Shown: in pieces, positions 26,779 through 34,614 of the stretch | How the letters are laid out: each line of letters starts with the position of its first letter | Position numbering within the stretch: the stretch's first letter is position 1 | Assembly (NCBI GenBank): GCA_016191285.1 | Contig: JACPPA010000016.1 | Coordinates: forward strand, 124,001 to 188,000 | Origin: Gammaproteobacteria bacterium | GTDB taxonomy: Bacteria > Pseudomonadota > Gammaproteobacteria > Ga0077536 | Direction of reading: 5' to 3' | Length of the DNA: 64,000 bases | The notes under the pieces: generated by a model | Told to the model about the DNA's origin: nothing | The model's input: the letters and a program-made list of their open reading frames with translations, nothing else | The model's database searches: none | Program-made: the position numbers and the translations under genes

Positions 26779-27729
26779 TCAACTTGCTAACGACCGCCAC
26801 ATTTCCGCATCGCGCTCGGCGGTCCAAATTCTGGGATCGACCAGTCCGCCTGCTTCATCGAACGCACGCGTCACATCGAACGGCAGGCAGTGATCGAAAA
26901 TCACCCAATCTCCGAATTCGGTTTTCAGCGCCGCGTAAGTTTCGTCATACGCCTGTTTCAGCGTTTTGCCAGCCGCGCGCGCGGCGCGGACATTGCCAAA
27001 CATTTTCGTGATGAAGGCGCGCGTACCGCTCAAGGCTGCCGCTACTTCTGCTGGAGTGGTGAGCGCTGCGCCACGACCGGGAACCAATGCGCGTGGTTGC
27101 AGAGCGGCGATGCGATCAAGCGTCGCCGGCCATTCGGTCAGGTAGGCGTCGCCGGTATAGGGCGTTGCTCCGAACTCAACCAAATCGCCGCTAAAGAGCA
27201 CGCGCTCTTGCGGCATCCAGGCCACCGTGTCGCCCTTGGTGTGACCGCGTCCGATCTGCATCAAGCGCACTTCGGTGCGGCCGAGCCACAGTGTGATTTC
27301 GCCGCTAAAAACGACATTCGGCCAGGTGAGACCCGGGATTGAATCCACCGCCTGAAACAGGCGCGGGAAGCGTTCGAATTCCGATTGGTAATCTTGCTGG
27401 CCGCGTTCGACGATGAGATCGTAGGTCTCGCGGCTCGCAATAATATTCGCGGCATCGTACCCGCTCGCGCCTAACACGCGCACCGCATGGTAGTGCGTGA
27501 GGACTACATGCTTAATCGGTTTGTCGGTGACGGTTCTGATCTTGGCGATGACATCCTGGGCCATCACGGGCGTGGCCTGCGCATCCAACACCATCACGCA
27601 ATCGTCGCCGATGATGACGCCGGTATTCGGATCGCCCTCGGCCGTATAGGCATAGGCGTTGTCGGCAAGTTTGGTGAAGGAGATCTGCTTGGGGGCTAGA
27701 TCTCCCTTGGAGGCGAAGGCTTTATTCAT
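26779..27729 (-). CDS. MBL-fold metallo-hydrolase with atypical HYHAVR motif
   Basis: A 316-residue protein with metallo-beta-lactamase fold layout: VIIGDDCVMVLDAQATP near residue 40, HVVLTHYHAVRVLGASGY near 75, IGRGHTKGDTVAW and FSGDLVEFG. The central HxHxDH motif is replaced by HYHAVR, so the second zinc site's Asp-His are missing, although the downstream His (GRGH) and Asp (SGD) are kept. It may therefore bind one metal or hydrolyse an unusual substrate. About 80 C-terminal residues form a helical extension, the part duplicated at 25299-25629. Genes of this type occur near aromatic catabolism loci, but no substrate can be named. Confidence 0.78.
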   Translation of the reverse strand: MNKAFASKGDLAPKQISFTKLADNAYAYTAEGDPNTGVIIGDDCVMVLDAQATPVMAQDVIAKIRTVTDKPIKHVVLTHYHAVRVLGASGYDAANIIASRETYDLIVERGQQDYQSEFERFPRLFQAVDSIPGLTWPNVVFSGEITLWLGRTEVRLMQIGRGHTKGDTVAWMPQERVLFSGDLVEFGATPYTGDAYLTEWPATLDRIAALQPRALVPGRGAALTTPAEVAAALSGTRAFITKMFGNVRAARAAGKTLKQAYDETYAALKTEFGDWVIFDHCLPFDVTRAFDEAGGLVDPRIWTAERDAEMWRSLAS

Positions 27730-27812
27730 TGGGATCCTCTCAACTAGTAATCATTCTTGTCGAAGTTACAGTGGTCGATTTGCATTGCCCACTCAAAATT
27801 CACCTGTGGCAC

Positions 27813-27998
27813 TTTAAGGAACCTCTGAATAAGTCCATCCTGGACTTATTCAGAGTACGGGAAGCAAAAAGTATGATTTTTGCTTCCCTTCATTTTCAAT
27901 GGTTTGCAACCATCGAAAATGGCGGCACCTCCCTGTGCCGCGGGAAGCTCTGCTCCCTGTGCCGCGGGAAGCTCTGCCTTTTGCAGAGCTTCCTTAAA
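27813..27998. mobile_element. MITE-like element built of five successive hairpins
   Basis: The 186-bp element has imperfect terminal inverted repeats: TTTAAGGAACCTCTGAATAA at 27813-27832 pairs with the complement of 27979-27998, and 18 of 21 terminal positions match. Inside are perfect or near-perfect stems: 14 bp (27823-27836/27842-27855), 12 bp (27859-27870/27877-27888), 14 bp with one mismatch (27891-27904/27908-27921), 7 bp (27922-27928/27935-27941) and 11 bp (27967-27977/27983-27993). A 24-bp perfect tandem duplication occupies 27929-27952 and 27953-27976. There is no transposase and no clear target-site duplication. It lies between two genes on the minus strand, 28 nt beyond the FAH stop. 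Confidence 0.65.
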
Positions 27999-28026
27999 CG
28001 ATCGCGCGTCTGCGAGGCGCATGTTT

Positions 28027-29013
28027 TTACCCGGCAATTGCCGTCACTATTTGGTCGATGGCGCCAAACAGTGATTCGCCATTGGCGCCGAACATTTCGA
28101 TTCGAACGCGGTCGCCAAAATGTAAAAACGCGGTGGTCGGCGCGCCGGCGCTCAATGTTTCCAGCATGCGTCGTTCGGCCACGCAGGCGGAGCCGCGGCT
28201 GCGATCATAGTTCGATACCGTGCCAGATCCGAGTATTGTCCCGGCGCCGAGCTTACGAGTTTTCGTCACGTGCGCGATGAGATCGTGAAAGCTAAAGGTC
28301 ATGTCCTCGCCGCACTCGGGCCGACCGAACAGCGCGCCGTTGATATGCGAGGTCAGCGGTAGATGGACTTTCCCATCGCGCCACGCACCACCCAGTTCAT
28401 CCGGCGTGATGGCGACCGGTGAAAACGCGGTGGAAGGTTTGCCATGATAGAACCCGAATCCTTTCGCGAGTTCGTCCGGAATTAAATTGCGCAGTGACAC
28501 ATCGTTGACCAGCATCAAGAGCACGATGTGGGGCGCGGCGTGCGCGGCATCGGTACCCAGCGGCACATCGTCGGTGATCACGGCGACTTCGCCTTCGAGA
28601 TCGATGCCCTGTGCCTCACTCACCGCGAGAATGGGATCGGTCGCGCCGAGTAGATCATCCGATCCACCCTGATACACCAAGGGGTCGGTCCAAAAACTCT
28701 CGGGCATTTCCGCGCCGCGCGCTTTGCGCACTAACTCAACATGATTCACGTAGGCGCTACCATCAACCCAGTGAAACGCGCGGGGTAGCGGTGCCGCCGC
28801 TTGTGCTGCATGGAAGGAGCGCGCGTCATCGAGCTCACGCCGGCAGAGCGCGTCGTAAATTACACGCAATGCATCAACCACTTCAGACCAGTGATCGAGC
28901 GCCTCCTGCAAGGTGCGCGCGATTTGCGGGACGGGCAAGCATTTCGTCAGTGTGCGATCGACGACTACCAACTGACCGTCACGCGTGGTTGATTTAAGAC
29001 TCGCTAGTTTCAA
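28027..29013 (-). CDS. fumarylacetoacetate hydrolase family protein (likely fumarylacetoacetase)
   Basis: A 328-residue FAH-fold protein, divergently paired with homogentisate dioxygenase, so most likely the last step of tyrosine/homogentisate breakdown: fumarylacetoacetate to fumarate and acetoacetate. Key stretches are AFHWVDGSAYVNHVELVRKARG, GIDLEGEVAVITDDVP with the ExE metal ligands, LLMLVNDVSLRN, and GAGTILGSGTVSN. The protein is of the shorter bacterial type. Homologues begin MKLATLK, matching a TTG at 29013 (LKLASLKS); a second TTG at 29019 would add two residues. No maleylacetoacetate isomerase gene is nearby. Confidence 0.82.
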   Translation of the reverse strand: MKLASLKSTTRDGQLVVVDRTLTKCLPVPQIARTLQEALDHWSEVVDALRVIYDALCRRELDDARSFHAAQAAAPLPRAFHWVDGSAYVNHVELVRKARGAEMPESFWTDPLVYQGGSDDLLGATDPILAVSEAQGIDLEGEVAVITDDVPLGTDAAHAAPHIVLLMLVNDVSLRNLIPDELAKGFGFYHGKPSTAFSPVAITPDELGGAWRDGKVHLPLTSHINGALFGRPECGEDMTFSFHDLIAHVTKTRKLGAGTILGSGTVSNYDRSRGSACVAERRMLETLSAGAPTTAFLHFGDRVRIEMFGANGESLFGAIDQIVTAIAG

Positions 29014-29082
29014 GAGCAATCCAATTCGCTAATCAAGACGTCAGAATCTATACTCGTCGCACATCGACTATCAAGCAAGCCA

Positions 29083-30393
29083 ATGAGCAAATTCGTTGAA
29101 TTGACCTACCACTCCGGGTTCACTAACGAACATTGCAGCGAAGCGCTGACGGGCACCTTACCGATCGGCCAGTTCTCTCCGCAGCAAGTGCCGTTCGGCC
29201 TGTACGCCGAGAAATTCAGCGCCACCGCCTTCACCGCGCCGCGCCACCAGAATCGCCGCACTTGGTTTTATCGCATCCGTCCGTCGGTATTGCACGGCGC
29301 GTTTTCGCCATTGCCAGCGCGATTATGGCGCACCGCGCCGCTCAATGAAGGGCCGGCGATTCCTGATCAATTGCGGTGGGATCCGTTACCGATGCCAACG
29401 TCGCCTTGTGATTTCATCGATGGCATGGTGAGCATGGCGGCCACCGGCAACGCCGCGTTGCAGCTGGGGATGGCGGCGCATGTCTATGCCGCGAATCAAT
29501 CGATGGCAAACCGTTATTTCTACAATGCCGATGCGGAAATGTTGATCCTGCCGCAGCTCGGAAGGCTTTTATTGTTAACGGAGTGCGGTCAACTGCCGGT
29601 CGCCCCGGGCGAGATGGCGCTGATTCCCCGCGGCATGAAATTTCGCGTCGAACTTCCCGATCAAGCCGGCCGTGGCTACGTCTGCGAAAACTACGGCGCG
29701 TTGTTACGGCTTCCGGAGCGTGGACCCGTGGGCTCGGATGGTTTTGCCAACGATCGCGATTTTCTGGCGCCCCACGCGTGGTTTGAGGACCGCGAAGGCG
29801 AGTTTGAATTAGTCTGCAAATTCGGTGGGCATTTTTATCGCGCGACGCTCGATCACTCACCGCTCGATGTGGTGGGGTGGATCGGAACCGCCGCGCCGTA
29901 TAAGTACGATCTGTCGCGCTTTAATGTCATTAACACAGTCAGTTTCGATCATCCGGACCCTTCGATTTTTACGGTGCTGACCGCGCCGTCGGATACGCCT
30001 GGCGTGGCCAATCTTGATTTCGTTATTTTTCCACCGCGCTGGCTGGTCGCCGAGCACACGTTTCGGCCGCCGTGGTTTCACCGCAATGTCATGAGTGAAT
30101 TCATGGGCCTCATTCATGGCAAATATGACGCGAAGGAACGGGGTTTTGAGCCGGGCGGCGTGAGCCTGCATAACTGCATGTCCGCGCATGGACCCGAACA
30201 GGCGGCATATGCCAAAGCGACGAACTTGGTGTTGACTCCCGCCAAGCTCGACGCGACGCTCGCCTTTATGTTCGAATCACGCTACGTCATTCAGACCACG
30301 CAACACGCGCTTCAATTAACCACGCTGCAGACGGATTACCGTGCGTGCTGGGATGGATTGGCGCGGGAGTTTCAACAGCCGGGAAAACGCTAA
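29083..30393 (+). CDS. hmgA: homogentisate 1,2-dioxygenase
   Basis: A 436-residue cupin-type Fe(II) dioxygenase that opens homogentisate to maleylacetoacetate. It starts with YHSGFTNEHCSEAL, the standard beginning of HmgA, and carries the conserved PRHQNRRTWFYRIRPS. The metal site is visible in WFHRNVMSEFMGLIHGKYDA (His and Glu) and SLHNCMSAHGPE (His). Length is typical. It is transcribed away from the FAH gene across a 69-bp gap that contains TATACT at 29049-29054, a likely -10 for hmgA. Confidence 0.96.
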   Translation: MSKFVELTYHSGFTNEHCSEALTGTLPIGQFSPQQVPFGLYAEKFSATAFTAPRHQNRRTWFYRIRPSVLHGAFSPLPARLWRTAPLNEGPAIPDQLRWDPLPMPTSPCDFIDGMVSMAATGNAALQLGMAAHVYAANQSMANRYFYNADAEMLILPQLGRLLLLTECGQLPVAPGEMALIPRGMKFRVELPDQAGRGYVCENYGALLRLPERGPVGSDGFANDRDFLAPHAWFEDREGEFELVCKFGGHFYRATLDHSPLDVVGWIGTAAPYKYDLSRFNVINTVSFDHPDPSIFTVLTAPSDTPGVANLDFVIFPPRWLVAEHTFRPPWFHRNVMSEFMGLIHGKYDAKERGFEPGGVSLHNCMSAHGPEQAAYAKATNLVLTPAKLDATLAFMFESRYVIQTTQHALQLTTLQTDYRACWDGLAREFQQPGKR

Positions 30394-30420
30394 TGTCCTG
30401 ACTTGCATGATTCGCGCGCC

Positions 30421-30612
30421 GTGGGAGCCGCTTTAGCGGCGAATACCACGGAATTCCCCCATTCGCGGCTAAAGCCGCTCCCACAAGAGTTGGATATCAA
30501 GCCGAGCTGTAGTTTGTGAAAGCTTATTCCGTGGGAGCTGCTTTAGCCGCGAATCTTTTAGGGTTTGTCATTGAGGGAGTAGCTAAGATTCGGGGCTAAA
30601 GCCGCTCCCACA
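30421..30612. repeat. two family A palindromes downstream of hmgA
   Basis: Two inverted pairs of the GTGGGAGCSGCTTTAGCSGCGAAT repeat at 30421-30485 and 30531-30612. The second is less regular (right arm AGATTCGGGGCTAAAGCCGC). Together they fill most of the 277-base space between convergent hmgA and the hydrolase gene ending at 30671, a place where bidirectional transcript-end hairpins are expected. Confidence 0.8.
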
Positions 30613-30670
30613 AGAGCAACGCGTCAATAGATGAAAGTTCGTTGCGGAACACCACAAGGCTAATTAACGT

Positions 30671-31531
30671 TCAAAGCACGTTGAGCGGGATTTTAAGATA
30701 AACCGTGCCGTTGGCAGCCGCAGGCGGCAAACGCCCGGCGCGAATGTTGACTTGAATTGACGGGATGATGAGCAGCGGCATGTCGAGGGTTTTATCGCGC
30801 GCCGTGCGCATCGCCACGAACGCCTCCTCCGAGATGCCGTCGTGCACATGAATATTGTCCGACCGTTGCGTGGCCACCGTCGTCTCGCACACTGGTCCAC
30901 GGGTTGCCGGTGGGTAATCGTGACAGACAAACAACCGGGTTGCCGGTGGGAGATCGAGCAATCGGCGTATCGATTTGTACAAGGTGCGCGCGTCACCCCC
31001 GGGAAAATCACAACGTGCGGTGCCGATATCCGGCATGAATAATGTGTCGCCGACAAACAGCAAATCGTCGATCAGAAAGGCCACGCAGGCTGGCGTGTGG
31101 CCTGGCACGAACAGCGTCTTTCCGACGATCGAGCCGATCGCAAACGTGGCGCCATCGTCGAACAGCGCGTCAAACTGCGAACCGTCGACGGCGAACGCCG
31201 ATTCCAAATCGAAGATCTTCTTGAAGGTTGCCTGGACCACGCCAATCCGCGACCCAATTCCGACGTTCCCGCCGACCATGGATTTTAAGTAGCTGGCGCC
31301 AGAGAGATGGTCGGCATGGGCATGAGTTTCCAAGATCCACGCCACGGTGAGTTTTTTCTCGCGCACAAATTGGATAACGTCGTCGCAGCCTCGGCTGCGC
31401 GTGCGACCGGCCTTGTGATCGTACTCGAGGACCGGATCGATGATTGCCGCGGTACCGCCACTCGCATCGAAAACCACGTACGTGAAAGTCGAGGTGCCGT
31501 GATCGAAAAATTCTTTTACTTGAACTGGCAT
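30671..31531 (-). CDS. persulfide dioxygenase/Blh-like MBL-fold hydrolase
   Basis: A 286-residue metallo-beta-lactamase-fold protein of the ETHE1/Blh group. The full motif THAHADHLSG is present near residue 66, with the later ligands in VPGHTPACVAF, LFVGDTLFMPD and LFVCHDYPP. The conserved start is PVQVKEFFDHGTSTFTYVVFD. The group oxidises glutathione persulfide to sulfite and GSH. It is divergent from an ArsR repressor of the BigR/SqrR type across a palindromic operator, the same arrangement as the blh-bigR loci of plant-associated bacteria. I choose the ATG at 31531; an in-frame codon at 31552 would add seven residues over the operator-proximal region. Confidence 0.85.
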   Translation of the reverse strand: MPVQVKEFFDHGTSTFTYVVFDASGGTAAIIDPVLEYDHKAGRTRSRGCDDVIQFVREKKLTVAWILETHAHADHLSGASYLKSMVGGNVGIGSRIGVVQATFKKIFDLESAFAVDGSQFDALFDDGATFAIGSIVGKTLFVPGHTPACVAFLIDDLLFVGDTLFMPDIGTARCDFPGGDARTLYKSIRRLLDLPPATRLFVCHDYPPATRGPVCETTVATQRSDNIHVHDGISEEAFVAMRTARDKTLDMPLLIIPSIQVNIRAGRLPPAAANGTVYLKIPLNVL

Positions 31532-31562
31532 CGTGAAGGCTCCGCTTGGCACTTGAGTGGTA

Positions 31563-31598
31563 TTAATAACATTATATTAGAATATATAATGTTATTAA
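31563..31598. promoter_or_regulatory. 15-bp-arm inverted repeat, probable BigR-type operator
   Basis: TTAATAACATTATAT (31563-31577) is a perfect inverted repeat of 31584-31598, with a 6-base centre. It is strongly AT-rich in a GC-rich background and lies midway between the divergent hydrolase and ArsR-family genes. Its size and composition match the AT-rich palindromes bound by BigR/SqrR repressors, so it probably controls both directions. Confidence 0.75.
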
Positions 31599-31622
31599 GT
31601 CATCAATTCGTTGTCGCCAATC

Positions 31623-31943
31623 ATGGAAACTGCCTATACTCGCCGCATGCGCCGGGGCGCCAACGAAGCGGCTGGGGTCTTGCGCGTGTTGGCGAATGAA
31701 GCGCGCCTCCTGTTGGTTTGCCAATTAACCGAAAAAGAACACTGCGTCAGTGAACTTGAGTCGGCGCTCGGGATTCATCAGCCGACGCTCTCGCAACAAC
31801 TCAGCGTTTTGCGCAAAGTGGGTCTGATTACCGCGCGGCGCGAGGGTAAACGCATCTACTATCGGGTTACGGACCAACGCTTGAAGAACTTGTTGGATAC
31901 GGTTCACGCCACATTCTGCGCCAAAGTCCCGCGAGGTAAATGA
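31623..31943 (+). CDS. ArsR-family repressor, BigR/SqrR-like persulfide sensor
   Basis: A 106-residue winged-helix regulator. The recognition region is [29 protein letters not shown], and the wing is [10 protein letters not shown]. Cysteines are Cys33 (LLVCQL), Cys41 and Cys99 (ATFCAK). The Cys33-Cys99 separation of 66 residues equals that of the redox pair in BigR (42/108) and SqrR (41/107), which form a tetrasulfide bridge with persulfides and release DNA. No metal-binding CVC motif is seen, so metal sensing is unlikely. The ATG at 31623 is 25 nt from the operator palindrome. Its stop overlaps the next gene's start. Confidence 0.85.
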   Translation: METAYTRRMRRGANEAAGVLRVLANEARLLLVCQLTEKEHCVSELESALGIHQPTLSQQLSVLRKVGLITARREGKRIYYRVTDQRLKNLLDTVHATFCAKVPRGK

Positions 31944-32380
31944 TGTTGATCAACTGGGAGCAGTTTACACCGTGGTCGTCGCTTGCTGGCGGCGCGCTAA
32001 TCGGGGCGGCCGCCGCGATATTAATTTTATTAAATGGGCGAATCGCCGGGATTAGCGGCGTGGTGGGTGGGTTATTGCGTCCCACATCGGGTGAGATTAG
32101 CTGGCGTGTCGCCTTTGTTGCCGGTTTGGTGATCTCGCCGTTCGGTTATCAATTTATCCGCGAATTGCCGCCCATCCAAATCGACGCGAGTTATTCGATG
32201 CTCGTCGTCGCCGGCCTGCTAGTGGGGTGCGGCACCAGATTTGGCGCGGGGTGCACCAGTGGTCATGGGGTCTGCGGTCTGTCGCGATTCTCGCCGCGCT
32301 CATTGGTCGCCGCGCCTTTATTCATGACGGCCGGATTTTTCACTGTATATCTCGTTCGTCACCTCATCGGGCAAGTGTGA
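31940..32380 (+). CDS. YeeE/YedE-family half-transporter, first half
   Basis: A 146-residue membrane protein of the sulphur-transport YeeE/YedE family, with about four hydrophobic segments. The conserved cysteine region [24 protein letters not shown] near residues 95-118 carries the thiol relay seen in thiosulfate transporter TsuA. Many proteobacteria encode the family as two adjacent half-proteins, and the second follows 5 nt later. The ATG overlaps the ArsR stop (AATGATG, with a second ATG at 31943). It probably imports or exports thiosulfate or a persulfide under control of the repressor. Confidence 0.83.
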   Translation: MMLINWEQFTPWSSLAGGALIGAAAAILILLNGRIAGISGVVGGLLRPTSGEISWRVAFVAGLVISPFGYQFIRELPPIQIDASYSMLVVAGLLVGCGTRFGAGCTSGHGVCGLSRFSPRSLVAAPLFMTAGFFTVYLVRHLIGQV

Positions 32381-32385
32381 ATCTT

Positions 32386-32805
32386 ATGCTGACGATAACG
32401 GCTTTGCTCGCAGGAATAGTTTTTGGGCTTGGATTAATCCTCGGTGGTATGGCGAATCCCGCCAAGGTCCTCGACTTCCTTGATCTCGCTGGGCGTTGGG
32501 ATCCGTCGCTCGCACTGGTGATGGGCGGCGCCATCGCTGTCGGTGTTTTCCCTTTCGCGCGCGCGAGAAATCGTACCCGCACGGTGCTGGGTGCGCCAAT
32601 ACAACTGCCAACCTCCCGTCAGATCGATAAACGTTTAGTCTTGGGCAGCATCACTTTTGGGATCGGCTGGGGCTTGGCGGGTTTTTGTCCAGGGCCGGCC
32701 CTGGTTGCGCTGGGTTTCGGCATGCCGAAAGCGGCAGTATTTGTCGGCGCAATGATCGCCGGCATGGTGCTGTTTGAAATTATCGACCGCGGTTCGAAAT
32801 CATGA
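32386..32805 (+). CDS. YeeE/YedE-family half-transporter, second half (DUF6691-type)
   Basis: A 139-residue membrane protein, partner of the preceding half. It starts with LLAGIVFGLGLILGGMANPAKVLDFLD and contains the cysteine motif GWGLAGFCPGPALVALG near residue 100, followed by a last helix (AAVFVGAMIAGMVLFEI). Together the two halves would make one sulphur-compound channel in the inner membrane. Longer frames starting inside the upstream gene are spurious. Its stop overlaps a 33-codon open frame at 32802. Confidence 0.83.
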   Translation: MLTITALLAGIVFGLGLILGGMANPAKVLDFLDLAGRWDPSLALVMGGAIAVGVFPFARARNRTRTVLGAPIQLPTSRQIDKRLVLGSITFGIGWGLAGFCPGPALVALGFGMPKAAVFVGAMIAGMVLFEIIDRGSKS

Positions 32806-32903
32806 TCAGTCGCTGGTTACGATCGTACTCGCCGATGCGCTCGCTCGGTGATCTGCCCGCGGCCCCGGTGGTTGCCGGACCGATCACGGTGAGCCAACGA
32901 TGA
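32802..32903 (+). CDS. possible 33-residue coupled small ORF
   Basis: An ATG-initiated frame whose start overlaps the half-transporter stop (ATGA) and whose stop TGA overlaps the start codon of the next gene. It encodes MISRWLRSYSPMRSLGDLPA and 13 more residues, with no recognised domain. The double overlap would keep ribosomes moving from the transporter to the SDR gene, so the frame may serve translational coupling rather than encode a functional peptide. No independent ribosome site was seen. Confidence 0.35.
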   Translation: MISRWLRSYSPMRSLGDLPAAPVVAGPITVSQR

Positions 32904-33736
32904 CAGGCGTGGATACGCCGCAATCAATACCACTTCAATCCCGAACTCGCGTATTGATCACGGGCGCGTCAGCCGGTATTGGCGCCGAATTCGCCGCGCA
33001 GTATGCCGCACGTCAGGCTGATCTAACTCTAGTCGCGCGCCGGCGTGACAAGCTTGACGCATTGGCGAAGGCGCTTACCGAGCGCTTCGGTGTTGACGCG
33101 CAGGTGATCGTTGAAGACCTCGCGGATCCACACGCACCAGCGCGAATCGTCGCCGAACTCGCCGCGCGCGAGCTTAACGTCGACATCTTGATCAATAACG
33201 CGGGCTATGGCGTGCCGGGCAGTTTCTTGAGCCCGTCCTGGCGCGTGCATGCCGATTTTCAGCAAGTGCTGGTCAATGCCGTCGCGGAGCTCTGCTATCG
33301 CCTGCTCCCCGGCATGCTCGAGCGCGGACACGGCGCCATCATCAATGTCGCGTCACTCGCGGGTTTAATGCCGGGCAGTGCGGGACATACCTTGTATGGA
33401 CCGTGCAAAGCGTGGCTCATCAAATTTTCCGAGTCGTTGGCGTTCGAAGTAAAGCCCCAAGGGGTACGGGTGCTCGCGCTCTGCCCTGGTTTCACTTACA
33501 CCGAGTTCCATGATGTCAACGGCATGCGACCGCAGGTCTCGCGCTTGCCGACCTGGCTTTGGATGTCGGCGGAGTCGGTCGTACGCGATGCGATAGCCGC
33601 GGTTGAGCGCGGCGCCGTTGTGCGGGTTCCGGGCTTCATCAATCGCGCACTCGCACTGAGTGCACGGGTGTTGCCCCAGCGCTGGTTGCGAGCGGCGATA
33701 GCGTCACGCGAGCGCGATTTTCGGCGTGTCGATTGA
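32900..33736 (+). CDS. short-chain dehydrogenase/reductase
   Basis: A 278-residue classical SDR. The NAD(P) motif TGASAGIGAEFA lies near residues 21-32, and ARRRD after beta-2 suggests NADPH. The structural NNAGYG is near residue 98. The catalytic Ser lies in INVASLAGLMPGSAGHTLYGPCKAW, where Tyr and Lys of the YxxxK motif are visible as YGPCK. The C-terminus has a basic extension typical of membrane-associated DHRS7-like SDRs. Substrate unknown. It is translationally linked through overlapping codons to the persulfide locus, though a functional relation is not evident. Confidence 0.85.
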   Translation: MTGVDTPQSIPLQSRTRVLITGASAGIGAEFAAQYAARQADLTLVARRRDKLDALAKALTERFGVDAQVIVEDLADPHAPARIVAELAARELNVDILINNAGYGVPGSFLSPSWRVHADFQQVLVNAVAELCYRLLPGMLERGHGAIINVASLAGLMPGSAGHTLYGPCKAWLIKFSESLAFEVKPQGVRVLALCPGFTYTEFHDVNGMRPQVSRLPTWLWMSAESVVRDAIAAVERGAVVRVPGFINRALALSARVLPQRWLRAAIASRERDFRRVD

Positions 33737-34180
33737 AAGCCTGACACGACATCCGTGGCCGGGTTCCTGATCGGCGCCGACGATTGCGACTCATGGTTCC
33801 GTACCGCGTGGTGCATGGCGAAACTGAGGTGCTGCGCGTGGTGCGCTCCAATCCTGCCCACAGGCAGTCGGCTGTGAACGCGCTATCGGCCGGCAAAAAC
33901 CCGCAAAAACCCGCCGTAAACCGCGAAAAATACGTGCTGTCAAGGCTTACAAAACGAGCGCGACCGATTATATTAACGCTCGCGATTAACGAGCTTCCGG
34001 TTTCATTGTTCCCCGGTGAAACCATCCGGGGAAGACGGAAAGAGCGATGGAGCGCGTTGGTTTGGAATGCTGGTGTTGCGCTAAGTCCACGTTAATAAGC
34101 AATCACCCCCATACGGACGAAATGGCACGGGAGCTGTTTAAACCACGCGCGATGATTTATCCAAGATTTTGGGAGGAGTT
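33737..34180. other. gap before HU-like gene: no gene, possible promoter elements
   Basis: No credible gene in these 444 bases. One open frame (33784-34095) has no recognisable motif and no ribosome site. A TATATT at 33969-33974, with TTACAA 16 bases upstream, is a candidate promoter for the downstream HU-like gene. TTCCCCGG and CCGGGGAA at about 34010-34034 can pair as an 8-bp stem in the leader. Confidence 0.4.
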
Positions 34181-34516
34181 ATGAGTCGAGCTAAACCAGC
34201 TATTAAAGAACGCGAAACGAAGAGCCAGATTGTTGCCGCCATTGCGGAGTCAACAGAACTCACCAAGAAGCAAGTGCAAGCCGTGTTGGCTGCTACTCGC
34301 GAGCACGCCATTCGGCATTTGAATGCGCGCGGTTCGGGTGAGATGAGCGTACCGGAACTTGGCGTCAAGTTACGGCGAGTAAAGAAAGCGGCCCGTAAGG
34401 CCGGCATGGCGCGCAACCCCTTCACCGGTGAAATGGTGAAAGTGGAGGCCCGCCCAGCCAGCATTTCAGTGCGCGCTGGCGCGCTCAAAGCGCTTAAAGA
34501 CGCCGCCGCCGGTTAA
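34181..34516 (+). CDS. HU/IHF-family DNA-binding protein with basic extension
   Basis: A 111-residue histone-like protein. The N-terminal dimerisation helices are KSQIVAAIAESTELTKKQVQAVL; the beta-arm portion includes PELGVKLRRVKKAARKAGMARNPFTGEMVKV, where RNPFTGE is the conserved arm-tip RNPxTGE motif; and the last helix is AGALKALKDA. It is longer than canonical HU (90 residues) because of a short leading segment and a lysine/arginine-rich insert before the arm, a form common in beta/gammaproteobacteria. GGGAGGAG lies 4 nt before ATG 34181. A strong terminator follows, so it is monocistronic. Confidence 0.88.
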   Translation: MSRAKPAIKERETKSQIVAAIAESTELTKKQVQAVLAATREHAIRHLNARGSGEMSVPELGVKLRRVKKAARKAGMARNPFTGEMVKVEARPASISVRAGALKALKDAAAG

Positions 34517-34538
34517 CGACGCCGGAGGTTCTGCCGAA

Positions 34539-34576
34539 ACGGCCGGCACGTTAATTCGTGCCGGCCGTTTTTTTTA
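34539..34576 (+). terminator. strong rho-independent terminator after the HU-like gene
   Basis: A 12-bp perfect GC-rich stem (ACGGCCGGCACG at 34539-34550, complement at 34557-34568) with a 6-base loop is followed by a run of nine T. Confidence 0.92.
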
Positions 34577-34614
34577 TTGACCGCGTAACGCTTCCCACGT
34601 ACGCTCCCGCCTCG

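Noticed and set aside
26529-27011. 160-residue plus-strand open frame next to the toxin-antitoxin operon
   Set aside because: More than half is antisense of the intact MBL gene, and the remainder has no recognisable sequence.
33784-34095. 103-residue open frame before the HU-like gene
   Set aside because: No family resemblance, no Shine-Dalgarno, and its end overlaps the leader of the HU-like gene.
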